DNA from: Chitinophagaceae bacterium UBA5175
Lineage (GTDB): Bacteria > Bacteroidota > Bacteroidia > Chitinophagales > Chitinophagaceae
DNA: 5,992 nucleotides
Reading direction: 5' to 3'
NCBI GenBank assembly: GCA_002413325.1
Contig: DHWT01000297.1
Coordinates: forward strand, 1-5,992
Part shown: positions 1 to 5,992 of the stretch, piece after piece
Numbering within the stretch: the first letter of the stretch is position 1
Layout of the letters: each line of letters starts with the position of its first letter
Notes under the pieces: model-generated
Database searches by the model: none
The model's input: only the letters and a program-made list of their open reading frames with translations
Told to the model about the DNA's origin: nothing
Translations under genes and position numbers: made by a program

Positions 1-1196
1 TTATAAACAGCCGTCGGGCTCGTGAGCACGTAATTATTGAATTTGGCTGACATCAGGTTGACATTGGCAGAAAAATTCTGCCCGGGATGGGCCTTGCTGT
101 CCACATTATGTGCCCACTGGAAATTATAGGTTTTGTTTTCTATATAGGCTGATTTCCCGGAATTATCCAGGGTTTTGGTATCCTGGTACACGATGTTCAA
201 ACGGCCGCTGTACCGGTAACGGACCCGGTATTCCGGTGTAAAATATAAGGTATACCCCCCATAGGAATAAAGGTCGGACTTGAAGGCCACATCAAAATTA
301 TCATTCAGTACTTTATAATATCCGAGTCCCTGCAGGCCCAATCCATACTGGGCACTCACGTCAAAAGTAGGTGGCAGAAAACCGGAATGCCTGCCCTGGG
401 AGATCGGGAAATAGCCAAATGGAACATAAATAGGAATCGGGACTCCTTCAAATTCCGGATGCACGGGACCCGTGATGGCCATCTTTTTATTGATGAGTTT
501 CATTTTGTTGGTACGGAAAGCAAAATGCGGGGTATCCAGGTTACAGGTAGTAAAGCGTCCGTGGAAAGCATAATAATCATCTTTGGATATTTTTTTCATT
601 TTCTCTCCCATCACATACATTTCACCGCTCTGGGTGAACGTATTCACCGTGATGCCCTTCTGGGTTTTCATATTAAAGACGATGGAATCCGACTCCATTT
701 TTGTCTCGGCCTGGGTCATTTTAGGCCGGCCATTCATGGCTCCGGCCGTATCCCTGACAAATGTGGCAATGAGCAGATTATTAGGCTGATCCATCCGGAT
801 ATTATATGCATTCAGTTCAATATCCTTATACTTCGTATTCGCTTTATTATAAAGGGTGATATTTTTAGTGGGCACATCCAGCACTACGGAATCCTGCGCA
901 CTATAGGCAATGGGTGCATCCAGGGAATCCTTGGATACGGGTATATGTATCGTATCAACCTGCTGCCGCGCGCTGTCCGAATTAAAAGGAAGGGTATCCA
1001 GTGCGGCTGAGTCCAGGATGACCGAATCTTTTGCCGGCGACAGGCTTTTTTTTGGAATGGTATCCTGGGCAAAAGATGTTAACCGGCCGGGAATCCTGGA
1101 GTAACGGGCTGAACTGTTAATGGTTATACAAAAGAATAGGAAGGTCAAAATCAGCGCGGAAACGTATTTTAAACTAATTTTGCACCCGTTATTCAT
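1..1196 (-). CDS. lptD: LPS assembly outer-membrane protein LptD (OstA family), 3' end cut by window edge
   Basis: Translating the minus strand from the ATG at 1194-1196 gives 398 uninterrupted codons to the left edge, so the C-terminal part is missing. In this family LptD is the outer-membrane barrel that receives LPS from the periplasmic bridge and inserts it into the outer leaflet. Visible parts: a signal peptide (MNNGCKISLKY, hydrophobic residues about 11-26); an Asp/Ser-rich linker, residues 45-107; an OstA/LptA-like periplasmic domain, about 107-245, with beta repeats such as LDVPTKNITLYNKA and ESDSIVFNMKTQKG; then the segment TTCNLDTPHFAF (216-227) and VPFGYFPISQGRHSGFLPP (258-276), typical of Bacteroidota LptD just before the barrel. 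Barrel strands rich in Tyr and Phe follow (DLYSYGGYTLYFTPEYRVRYRY). Cys218 is the only cysteine seen outside the signal peptide. An ATG at 1200 meets a stop after three codons, which supports 1196 as the start. LptD is certain at family level; the full length cannot be seen. Confidence 0.92.
   Translation of the reverse strand, partial: MNNGCKISLKYVSALILTFLFFCITINSSARYSRIPGRLTSFAQDTIPKKSLSPAKDSVILDSAALDTLPFNSDSARQQVDTIHIPVSKDSLDAPIAYSAQDSVVLDVPTKNITLYNKANTKYKDIELNAYNIRMDQPNNLLIATFVRDTAGAMNGRPKMTQAETKMESDSIVFNMKTQKGITVNTFTQSGEMYVMGEKMKKISKDDYYAFHGRFTTCNLDTPHFAFRTNKMKLINKKMAITGPVHPEFEGVPIPIYVPFGYFPISQGRHSGFLPPTFDVSAQYGLGLQGLGYYKVLNDNFDVAFKSDLYSYGGYTLYFTPEYRVRYRYSGRLNIVYQDTKTLDNSGKSAYIENKTYNFQWAHNVDSKAHPGQNFSANVNLMSAKFNNYVLTSPTAVY
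1175..1182 (+). promoter_or_regulatory. Candidate -7 element for the amidase gene
   Basis: TAATTTTG fits the Bacteroidota -7 consensus TAnnTTTG. It lies inside codons 5-8 of the divergent lptD gene. If used, transcription would start near 1190 and the leader would run antisense across the lptD start. No TTTG or TTG is seen about 19 bases upstream, so support rests on the -7 match alone. A TATAAT at 1201-1206 is an alternative, but the TTGCAC before it is a poor -35 box. Confidence 0.2.
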
Positions 1197-1210
1197 ACAT
1201 TATAATGGTA

Positions 1211-1218
1211 CAAAAATA
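1211..1218 (-). promoter_or_regulatory. Candidate -7 element for lptD
   Basis: On the minus strand these bases read TATTTTTG, an exact fit to the Bacteroidota TAnnTTTG -7 element, placed 14 bases before the lptD ATG. That would give a leader of under about 10 bases. The -33 partner is weak: TTTC (minus strand) lies 17 bases further upstream, where TTTG or TTG at about 19 would be expected. The position in the divergent gap supports it; the AT-rich context makes a chance match possible. Confidence 0.35.
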
Positions 1219-1277
1219 GGGGTATCCTATCTAATGAAATTGTGAAGATTAACATCTTGACAGTCAAAAAGAAAACT

Positions 1278-2255
1278 ATGCTGAGAGCATTATCCGGCGG
1301 GATCATTTCCACTTTTATTTTTTTTACCTTTTCGTCCTTTATAACCGGCGGTAGCCCGGCGGCCCAGAAACTCCGCACCATCGTGATCGATCCCGGTCAC
1401 GGCGGATTATACCCGGGTACCCGGGGATTGATATCCACTGAAAAAGAGGTAACCCTTGAAATTTCCCTTAAACTCGGGGAAGCTATCAAAACGAATTTTC
1501 CCGATACCAGGGTGGTTTTTACCAGGACCACCGATGCCTGTGTAGACAATGCCACCAATCTGCATGATGATCTGCATGGACGCGCCCAGATTGCCAACCA
1601 GGCTAAGGGTGATTTATTTATCAGCATCCATTGCAACTCCACCAGGCAGCCCGCCGGGGGGTATTATGAAAAAAGAGTGATCGGGCATAAAAAAAAGCTG
1701 ATGTACGTGGGCAAGGGATCCAGAAAACGTAAAAAATGGGTCAATGCGCCTGTATATGAATCTTATTGGGTAAAGAACACACGTGTCGGTACAGAAACCT
1801 ATATCTGGAAGGCCGACCGGAATACGAAAAAAGGCGATGCCATCAACGAAAGGGACGAGAGCGGCGAAGACATTACCGACAGCTCGGAAGAAGCCTTTGA
1901 CCTGAGTTCTCCCGAAGCCCGCATGCGCGCACAATTATATGAGAAAAAATATTTTGATAACAGCGCCCTCTTTGCCTCCATGGTAGAAGAGTCCTTTGCG
2001 TCTGCCGGCAGGCAAAGTTATGGCGTGAAACAGCGTGATGTGGGAATACAGGTACTCCAGGCAACGGGTATGCCCAGCGTGTTGATTGAGGTAGGCTTTT
2101 TAAGTAATAAGGAAGAAGAAGAATACCTGAACAGCAATAAGGGTCAGGGCGAAGTGGTACAGGATATCATAGATGCATTGGAGCGCTATAAAAACCAGTT
2201 GGAAGGCGGCGTATCCTCCACACCGGCTCTGCCGGAGGATTCCATTCGCAAATAA
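1278..2255 (+). CDS. Exported N-acetylmuramoyl-L-alanine amidase (Amidase_3, zinc-dependent)
   Basis: This enzyme family cleaves the amide bond between N-acetylmuramic acid and L-alanine of the peptidoglycan stem peptide, acting in the periplasm during cell separation and wall turnover. From the ATG at 1278 it has 325 residues: a signal peptide (MLRALSGG, hydrophobic to about residue 25, likely cleaved after SPAA at 29), then the Amidase_3 domain directly. Zinc ligands are His41 (VIDPGHGG), Glu55 (STEKEV) and His118 (FISIHCNS); the catalytic Glu271 is in VLIEVGFLSNKEEEEYL. Between His118 and Glu271 is a long charged insertion, about 126-220, with a basic patch (GKGSRKRKKW) and an acidic one (NERDESGEDITDSS). 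An in-frame GTG at 1242 would add 12 residues (MKINILTVKKKT) and a more basic signal n-region. I prefer the ATG, but neither start has a good Shine-Dalgarno site. It is divergent from lptD and 95 bases before the MCE gene. Confidence 0.93.
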   Translation: MLRALSGGIISTFIFFTFSSFITGGSPAAQKLRTIVIDPGHGGLYPGTRGLISTEKEVTLEISLKLGEAIKTNFPDTRVVFTRTTDACVDNATNLHDDLHGRAQIANQAKGDLFISIHCNSTRQPAGGYYEKRVIGHKKKLMYVGKGSRKRKKWVNAPVYESYWVKNTRVGTETYIWKADRNTKKGDAINERDESGEDITDSSEEAFDLSSPEARMRAQLYEKKYFDNSALFASMVEESFASAGRQSYGVKQRDVGIQVLQATGMPSVLIEVGFLSNKEEEEYLNSNKGQGEVVQDIIDALERYKNQLEGGVSSTPALPEDSIRK

Positions 2256-2294
2256 AGGAACAGCGGAACGGGAACAGGGAATGATCTTTTTCCT

Positions 2295-2302
2295 TAGGTT
2301 TG
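2295..2302 (+). promoter_or_regulatory. Candidate -7 element for the MCE-OstA gene pair
   Basis: TAGGTTTG matches the Bacteroidota TAnnTTTG consensus exactly and sits in the 95-base gap between the amidase stop and the MCE start. It would give a leader of about 40 bases. No clear -33 TTTG or TTG is seen 19-20 bases upstream. The pair may therefore have its own promoter, or be read through from the amidase gene, since no convincing terminator lies between them. Confidence 0.35.
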
Positions 2303-2350
2303 TAATTCATAAAAGATGTCGGCAGCCTGATATTTTAAACAAAATTGGGA

Positions 2351-3346
2351 ATGAAAATTACAAACGAAACAAAAATAGGTGCGCTGACATCGGTCTCCAT
2401 TGTGCTGCTCATCCTCGGGTTCAATTTCCTGAAGGGAAAAGACCTGTTTGAGCACAGCAAGAAAATTTATGCGGTGTTCAAAAGCGTGGAGGGGCTGGAG
2501 CTTTCAAATTCCGTAAGCATCCAGGGTTTGCAGGTAGGTACCGTGTATGGCATACAGGCAACCAATAAGGACCTGGATGGCATCCTGGTAACCATCAGCA
2601 TGAAAAAAGACGTGAACATCCCCAAAAATTCGGTAGCCTATATCAGTGCAGGGCTCATCAATTCATCAAATATCATCATCCAGAAAGGTGATGTTACAGA
2701 TTTTATACAGGATGGCGATACCCTGCAAACCATAACAAAAGGAAATATTCTTGCCGATATGCAGGGTAGCCTGAACCCGGTTATGAGGACCCTCACGTCC
2801 ACGCTGGGTTCCCTGGATTCCCTGATACAGATTGTAGGCAGCCTGTTCAACCCGGGAGTCAAAAACAATTTCACTTCCATAATCGGCAACCTGGCCCGTT
2901 CTTCGGCTTCCCTACAGGTGTTGCTGAACGACCGGAACAGCTCCCTTTCCCGTACCATGGTTCATTTGGACAGCTTCACGAATAACCTGGCAAGCAATAA
3001 CCAGCGCATCACGGGAACACTCGATAACCTGGAAAAAACAACCGGCAAACTGGCCAATGCCAAAATTGACGAAACCCTGCAAAGTGCCCAGACGGCGATG
3101 AATTCATTGAAAGAGGCGATCAGTAAAATCAATAGCCGCGATGGCACCATGGGATTATTACTAAATGATAAAAAACTCTACCTGAACCTCGAAAATACAA
3201 CACGGAGCCTCAATATTTTACTCGACGATCTCCGCCTGCATCCGAAGCGGTATGTAAATGTTTCCGTGTTCGGTAAAAAGGACAAATCGGCACCGCTGAC
3301 CGCTCCATTGAATGATACCACAGCCAACCGGTCAAAACCCAATTAA
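2351..3346 (+). CDS. MCE/MlaD-family lipid-transport protein, single-pass inner-membrane
   Basis: MCE proteins are anchored in the inner membrane, bind lipids in the periplasm and work with an MlaE-type permease and MlaF-type ATPase to move phospholipids between membranes. The 331 residues show a short cytoplasmic start (MKITNETKIG), one membrane helix (about 11-27, ALTSVSIVLLILGFNFL), an MCE domain (about 37-115) with the signature VEGLELSNSVSIQGLQVGTV (46-65), and a long helical tail (about 135-295). The tail holds SRDGTMGLLLNDKKLY (262-277) and LHPKRYVNVSVFGKK (296-310), both familiar from Bacteroidota MCE proteins. The last 20 residues are Asn/Thr/Pro-rich and probably disordered. A TTG six bases upstream is in frame, but the ATG is preferred. 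The stop codon shares its last A with the ATG of the OstA-like gene, so translation is probably coupled. The permease and ATPase genes are not in this window. Family is sure; substrate and partners are inferred. Confidence 0.92.
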   Translation: MKITNETKIGALTSVSIVLLILGFNFLKGKDLFEHSKKIYAVFKSVEGLELSNSVSIQGLQVGTVYGIQATNKDLDGILVTISMKKDVNIPKNSVAYISAGLINSSNIIIQKGDVTDFIQDGDTLQTITKGNILADMQGSLNPVMRTLTSTLGSLDSLIQIVGSLFNPGVKNNFTSIIGNLARSSASLQVLLNDRNSSLSRTMVHLDSFTNNLASNNQRITGTLDNLEKTTGKLANAKIDETLQSAQTAMNSLKEAISKINSRDGTMGLLLNDKKLYLNLENTTRSLNILLDDLRLHPKRYVNVSVFGKKDKSAPLTAPLNDTTANRSKPN

Positions 3347-5043
3347 TGAAAAAGCCGGCCCTGTTCCTGGCCATTGCGATATGTTGCCTGTCCGGATTTG
3401 AGACCCTGGCACAGATTTCGGTTCCGTTCAAGTCAAAGACCGACGACAGCATCCACAACGTTTTTATATGGCATTCCGATACCCTGCGTGAATTGCGTAA
3501 GGATTCAATTGCCATCCAGTCGCTCTTCGGTCACGTAAAACTCCAGAGCGAAAAAACTTTTTTTTATACCGACAGCCTCGCGATGAACCATAAGGATAAT
3601 ATCATCGAAGCCTTTGGCCATGTGCATATCAACGACAAGGATTCGACAGATATCTATTCAGATTACATGAAGTATTTTGTGGATACGAAAAAAATTATTT
3701 TCCAGAAAAATGTGCAGCTCCTGGATGGCAAGGGGACCCTCTCTACCGACGAATTGCATTATGACATGAATATGCATATCGGCGATTACTATAATGGAGG
3801 TAAGGTGGTCAATAAGAATACAACGGTTACCAGCCAGGAAGGGACTTATTATGCTGATACCAAGGATGTTTATTTTAAGAAAAATGTAAAACTGAAAGAT
3901 CCGGCCTATGATCTTTCAGCCGATTCCCTGATCTATAATTCCGAAAAGCAGCTGGCAACTTTTATAACTACCACGTTTATACGCGACAGCAGCGGGCGTA
4001 CCATCAGTACCCGGGATGGATTTTATGATATGAAGAATCACAGGGCACAGTTCGGCAAACGTCCTACCATAACTGACAAGGGAGAAACCATTACAGCGGA
4101 TAATATTCATTTTGAAGACAGTACCGGCATCAGTACGGCGCAGGGTAACGCTGTTTTTCAGGATACGGTGCAGAACCTGACACTGATTTCAAACCTGATG
4201 ATTGCGAATAAAAAAACAAATACCTTCCTGGCCACGCAGCAACCGCTGATCATTTTAAAACAGGATAAGGACTCCATCTATATAACCGGCGATACGGTCT
4301 TTTCGGCTAACATACCGGACTCCGTTTTGAGAACACCCGATTCCGTACAGGGAATGGCCATCGTCCGCAAAGCAGCAAACCCGAACGACAGCAGTCTGCG
4401 TTATCTGCAGATTTATCACCATGTAAGAATATTTTCAGACTCCCTGCAGGCAGTGGCCGACAGCGTATATTATTCCGGACTGGATTCCATTTTCCGTTTA
4501 TATATAAACCCCGTTGCCTGGGCCGGCGGATACCAGGTTACCGGCGACACGATGTTTTTGTATACGAAAAATAAAAAACCCGACCGTCTGTTTGCATTTG
4601 AAAACAGCCTGGTTGTCGGGAAAAGTTATACCAATATGTATAACCAGATAAAAGGGAATACCCTGAACGGCTATTTTAAAGACGGTGTAATTGACTATAT
4701 GCGGGCCAAGGGAAGCGCGGAAGCTGTATATTATATTAAAGACGACAGTATGAACCTGGTGGGCGTAAACCGCGTGAATAAAGCGGATGTCATTGACATG
4801 ATCTTCCTGAACAAGCAATTAAACAAGGTTGTGCTGCGCGAGGATGCAGACGGGGTCATGTACCCGATCAGAAAAGCCAAGATCGATGAATTGAAACTCC
4901 GCAATTTCAAATGGCTGGATTACCGCAGGCCCAAAACGAAATACGAGCTCTTCAGAGAAGCACCCGAACCACAAGCCGTGCCAGAGGAAAAAACAGGTCC
5001 TGTCAATGAGGAAAGAAAAGATACGATACAAGGATTGCGGTAA
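3346..5043 (+). CDS. OstA/LptA-like periplasmic repeat protein
   Basis: It has 565 residues and a clear signal peptide (MKKPALFLAIAICCLSGFETLA, likely cleaved before QISVPF), so it is exported. The mature part is built of recurring beta units of the LptA/OstA type, each with a (T/S)-x-D/E-x-hydrophobic-x-Y/F core followed by a strand ending in N-V-x-L or similar. Clear copies begin near residues 75 (TDSLAM), 105 (SDYMKY), 134 (TDELHY), 164, 191 (SADSLIY), 222 (TRDGFY) and 250 (TADNIHF). More divergent units follow from 370 (ADSVYY, GDTMFLY) to about 510. Proteobacterial LptA, the bridge carrying LPS from inner membrane to LptD, is only about 185 residues, so this is a much longer relative. 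The C-terminus (about 538-565) is Pro/Glu-rich and probably disordered. Neighbours lptD and MCE suggest lipid or LPS transport across the periplasm. That role is inferred; whether it replaces LptA is not shown. The 3' end overlaps the minus-strand gene by 41 bases. Confidence 0.88.
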   Translation: MKKPALFLAIAICCLSGFETLAQISVPFKSKTDDSIHNVFIWHSDTLRELRKDSIAIQSLFGHVKLQSEKTFFYTDSLAMNHKDNIIEAFGHVHINDKDSTDIYSDYMKYFVDTKKIIFQKNVQLLDGKGTLSTDELHYDMNMHIGDYYNGGKVVNKNTTVTSQEGTYYADTKDVYFKKNVKLKDPAYDLSADSLIYNSEKQLATFITTTFIRDSSGRTISTRDGFYDMKNHRAQFGKRPTITDKGETITADNIHFEDSTGISTAQGNAVFQDTVQNLTLISNLMIANKKTNTFLATQQPLIILKQDKDSIYITGDTVFSANIPDSVLRTPDSVQGMAIVRKAANPNDSSLRYLQIYHHVRIFSDSLQAVADSVYYSGLDSIFRLYINPVAWAGGYQVTGDTMFLYTKNKKPDRLFAFENSLVVGKSYTNMYNQIKGNTLNGYFKDGVIDYMRAKGSAEAVYYIKDDSMNLVGVNRVNKADVIDMIFLNKQLNKVVLREDADGVMYPIRKAKIDELKLRNFKWLDYRRPKTKYELFREAPEPQAVPEEKTGPVNEERKDTIQGLR

Positions 5044-5992
5044 TGATGGCTGCCAGGTCGGCCATTAGTGCTGCGGGGATGGCATATCGGATTTTATTGA
5101 TGCCTACTGATCCGAAATATAAAGCCGCAATATAAAACGTGGAATCCGCAGTTCCCTGGAAAACACAGGCAAGCCTTCCTACAAATGAATCCGGCCCGTA
5201 TTGCGTCATTGTGGAAATCATCATGCCCCTCCCGGCGGCCCCGCTCAGCGGCCGCATCAAAGCGGTCGGGAGGGCCGGCACAAAATCTGTATTCATTCCA
5301 AGGAAATGGAAAAAAGAACCAATTCCCTGAATCATGAGATCCAGCACACCGCAACTTCGCAGCACACCGATGGCCACCAGCATCGCCACGAGATAGGGAA
5401 TGATGGTCACAGCTACCTGGAACCCCTGCTTCGCGCCTTCAATAAAAGTTTCATATACATTCACGCGACGGACCATACCCCCGATAATAAATACCACGAA
5501 CAATAAAAGGATCAGGCCATTACTGAAAACATTGGAAAAGGGCACAATATAATTACTGTGCACCCGGAGAAAGAATACCAGCGCCGCGATCAGTGCCGAA
5601 ATGCCCCCCACCCATAAAAGGATCACCGGCTGAAACAGATTGATTTTCTGCCGGATGGCCACCACGGTGAGGGCCACAACCGTAGCGGCAAAAGTGGTAA
5701 TCATACAGGGGATAAAAATACTGGTCGGGTCATTTGATTTGAGAATGGCCCGCTGGGCAATAATACTCACGGGGATGATCGTCAGTCCTGAAGCATGCAG
5801 CACCATAAACATGACCTGTGCATCGGATGCTGTGTCTTTTCTGGGATTAAGTTCCTGGAGACTTTGCATGGCTTTCAAACCAAAGGGCGTGGCTGCGTTG
5901 TCGAGACCCAGGAGGTTTGCAGAAAAATTCATTACCATATGTCCCATGGAGGGATGGTTTTTCGGAACCCCGGGAAACAGCCGGTTAAAAAA
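5003..5992 (-). CDS. SpmA-SpmB fusion membrane protein (nucleoside-recognition/Gate domains), 5' end cut by window edge
   Basis: The minus-strand frame is open to the right edge (329 residues visible, beginning FFNRLFPGVPKNHPS). The in-frame ATG at 5945-5947 is internal, because the codons before it continue the SpmA pattern, so the true start lies outside. The first half resembles SpmA: NLLGLDNAATPFGLKAM (fragment residues 26-42) and LHASGLTIIPVSIIAQR (65-81), then membrane helices. The second half resembles SpmB: FIEGAKQGFQVAVTIIPYLV, ALMRPLSGAAGRGMM (244-258), GPDSFVGRLACVFQGT and ALYFGSVGINK. I see about seven hydrophobic segments. In Bacillus the separate SpmA and SpmB proteins help dehydrate the spore core. 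Fused homologues are common in non-sporulating Bacteroidota, where the function is unknown; the Gate domain suggests inner-membrane transport of a small molecule. It ends in TGA inside the last codons of the OstA-like gene, on the opposite strand. Confidence 0.9.
   Translation of the reverse strand, partial: FFNRLFPGVPKNHPSMGHMVMNFSANLLGLDNAATPFGLKAMQSLQELNPRKDTASDAQVMFMVLHASGLTIIPVSIIAQRAILKSNDPTSIFIPCMITTFAATVVALTVVAIRQKINLFQPVILLWVGGISALIAALVFFLRVHSNYIVPFSNVFSNGLILLLFVVFIIGGMVRRVNVYETFIEGAKQGFQVAVTIIPYLVAMLVAIGVLRSCGVLDLMIQGIGSFFHFLGMNTDFVPALPTALMRPLSGAAGRGMMISTMTQYGPDSFVGRLACVFQGTADSTFYIAALYFGSVGINKIRYAIPAALMADLAAIITAILVSYLFFPH

Noticed and set aside
387..1010. A 207-codon open frame on the plus strand, with other short ones nearby
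   Set aside because: It lies opposite the lptD coding frame, its translation shows no recognisable domain or signal, and lptD is clearly the real gene here.
1614..1934. Minus-strand open frame of 106 codons within the amidase gene, and similar frames inside the MCE and OstA-like genes
   Set aside because: These are antisense to well-supported genes and show no family features.
2255..2295. AAGGAA / TTCCTT pairing after the amidase stop, a possible terminator
   Set aside because: It has only six weak pairs around a 29-base loop and no T-tract after the second arm.
5041..5067. Imperfect inverted repeat (TAATG..GGC / GCCATTA) right at the OstA-like stop codon, a possible terminator
   Set aside because: The stem is about seven pairs with a two-base bulge, no T-run follows on the plus strand, and it lies inside SpmAB codons.
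5139..5506. Plus-strand open frames opposite the SpmAB gene
   Set aside because: Their translations are low-complexity and unrecognised, while the minus strand encodes conserved SpmB motifs across the same bases.
5945..5947. ATG taken as the start of the SpmAB gene
   Set aside because: The 15 codons upstream are open and read RLFPGVPKNHPSM, which continues the SpmA pattern, so the start is outside the window.

Overview
The window looks like chromosomal DNA from a member of the Bacteroidota, most likely the Chitinophagales. This is inferred from the protein families, the lack of strong Shine-Dalgarno sites, TAnnTTTG-type -7 promoter elements and a Bacteroidota-style envelope gene neighbourhood. 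It is densely coding, with five protein genes and only two short gaps. No rRNA, tRNA, CRISPR, insertion sequence or phage gene is visible.

Layout. (1) Bases 1-1196, minus strand: the N-terminal 398 codons of an LptD-type LPS assembly outer-membrane protein, running off the left edge. (2) A short divergent gap with candidate promoter elements. (3) Bases 1278-2255, plus: an exported zinc-dependent N-acetylmuramoyl-L-alanine amidase (Amidase_3 type). (4) A 95-base gap with a TAGGTTTG element. (5) Bases 2351-3346, plus: a single-pass MCE/MlaD-family lipid-transport protein. (6) Bases 3346-5043, plus: an exported OstA/LptA-like repeat protein sharing one base with the MCE gene. (7) Bases 5003-5992, minus: an SpmA-SpmB fusion membrane protein (nucleoside-recognition/Gate domains), 5' end beyond the right edge and 3' end overlapping the OstA-like gene by 41 bases.

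How the genes fit together. Four of the five concern the cell envelope: LptD inserts LPS into the outer membrane, the OstA-like protein carries LptA-type periplasmic beta repeats, the MCE protein probably binds lipid between the membranes, and the amidase cleaves peptidoglycan. The likeliest reading is an envelope-biogenesis locus with lptD divergent from an amidase-MCE-OstA transcription unit. The MCE-OstA pair is clearly coupled. No LptB/F/G/C or MlaE/F partner lies in the window. I found no clearly new system; the least characterised part is the OstA-like protein and its coupling to the MCE protein.
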